A DNA stretch of 21,465 bases from an uncultured Treponema sp. (GTDB lineage Bacteria; Spirochaetota; Spirochaetia; Treponematales; Treponemataceae), in assembly GCA_937885175.1 (NCBI GenBank), contig CAKZZO010000103.1, positions 1 through 21,465 of the forward strand, read 5' to 3'. The notes below the pieces were generated by a model. It was not told where the DNA came from. It made no database searches and was given only the letters and a program-made list of their open reading frames with translations. The stretch's first letter is position 1, and the number at the start of each line of letters is the position of its first letter. Positions 21,328 through 21,465 of the stretch are shown here, piece by piece. The position numbers and the translations under genes are program-made.

Positions 21328-21465
21328 GTGATACAGCCATGGCGAGCAGGGCAAACGCATTATACATATCGTACTTTAACATCGGCTGGACAAATGAAAT
21401 GTAGTTGCATCAAAAAGGCTACCGTTGCAGCGTGTCAAGCAAGCCCCGCGGTTGAGCGTAATAGG
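21328..21465. other. unexplained sequence at the right edge
   Basis: No credible gene is visible. Both strands hold only tiny open frames: minus 21320-21382 (20 aa) and plus 21339-21404 (21 aa), neither with a ribosome binding site. An isolated TTGACA (minus, 21433-21438) and TATAAT (minus, 21359-21364) do not form a promoter together. It may be the edge of a repeat, since the other end of the window stops inside rRNA. Confidence 0.3.

Noticed and set aside
21270..21330. Fur or other metal-regulator box at the metal operon promoter
   Set aside because: Only partial A/T-rich symmetry is present; no match good enough to claim.
21320..21404. Two tiny open frames at the right edge (20 and 21 aa)
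   Set aside because: They overlap in opposite directions and lack ribosome binding sites; one overlaps the operon's -35 box.

Overview
The window reads as a chromosomal segment from a spirochaete of the genus Treponema. The first 52 bases are the start of a 16S rRNA gene (minus strand) with a spirochaete-like sequence. The gene set also fits: a UPF0164/PorV (FadL-like) outer-membrane protein, a large RsbU/SpoIIE phosphatase with a periplasmic sensor, a DUF4912 + GH57-like pair, and a GGGtGRT + NifU-like pair common in anaerobes. Thirteen protein genes are supported and twelve lie on the minus strand; only the outer-membrane protein gene (8719-10014) points the other way. I see no tRNA, insertion sequence, prophage or CRISPR array. 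The window begins inside 16S rRNA and ends in an unexplained, possibly repetitive stretch, so it may be a whole assembly contig bounded by repeats.

Layout. (1) 1-440: 16S 5' end, a roughly 240-base leader with hairpins, and two tandem sigma70-type rRNA promoters, each preceded by A-tracts. (2) 445-900: a small Lys-rich coiled-coil protein whose 3' end doubles as the A-tract region of the upstream rRNA promoter. (3) 966-8665: a two-gene operon made of a secreted or membrane-anchored alpha-helical/TPR protein (1024 aa) and a 1542-aa membrane SpoIIE-type phosphatase. (4) 8719-10014: a divergently transcribed FadL-like outer-membrane protein with a C-terminal TPR. (5) 10055-12297: a DUF4912 protein followed by a GH57-fold protein in which both expected catalytic residues are replaced. 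(6) 12386-16575: a six-TM hybrid histidine kinase, a double-receiver response regulator without an output domain, and an unknown 241-aa protein. (7) 16619-18570: promoter, structured leader, NifU-like protein, GGGtGRT protein and a clear intrinsic terminator. (8) 18581-18650: a GC-rich palindromic element. (9) 18635-21269: a metal-transport operon made of a 71-aa single-TM protein with GxxxG, a P1B-type ATPase with a Ser-Cys-Ala metal site, and an HMA_2-like protein. (10) 21270-21465: its promoter, then unexplained sequence.

How the genes work together (inference). Regions 3-4 look like an envelope-sensing module: sensor phosphatase, periplasmic scaffold and porin around one divergent promoter. 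Region 6 is a phosphorelay. Region 9 is the strongest candidate for a little-described system: its composition resembles the ferrosome (fez) and PacL/CtpC metal-ATPase cassettes of other bacteria. Regions 5 and 7 are conserved pairs without an established function.
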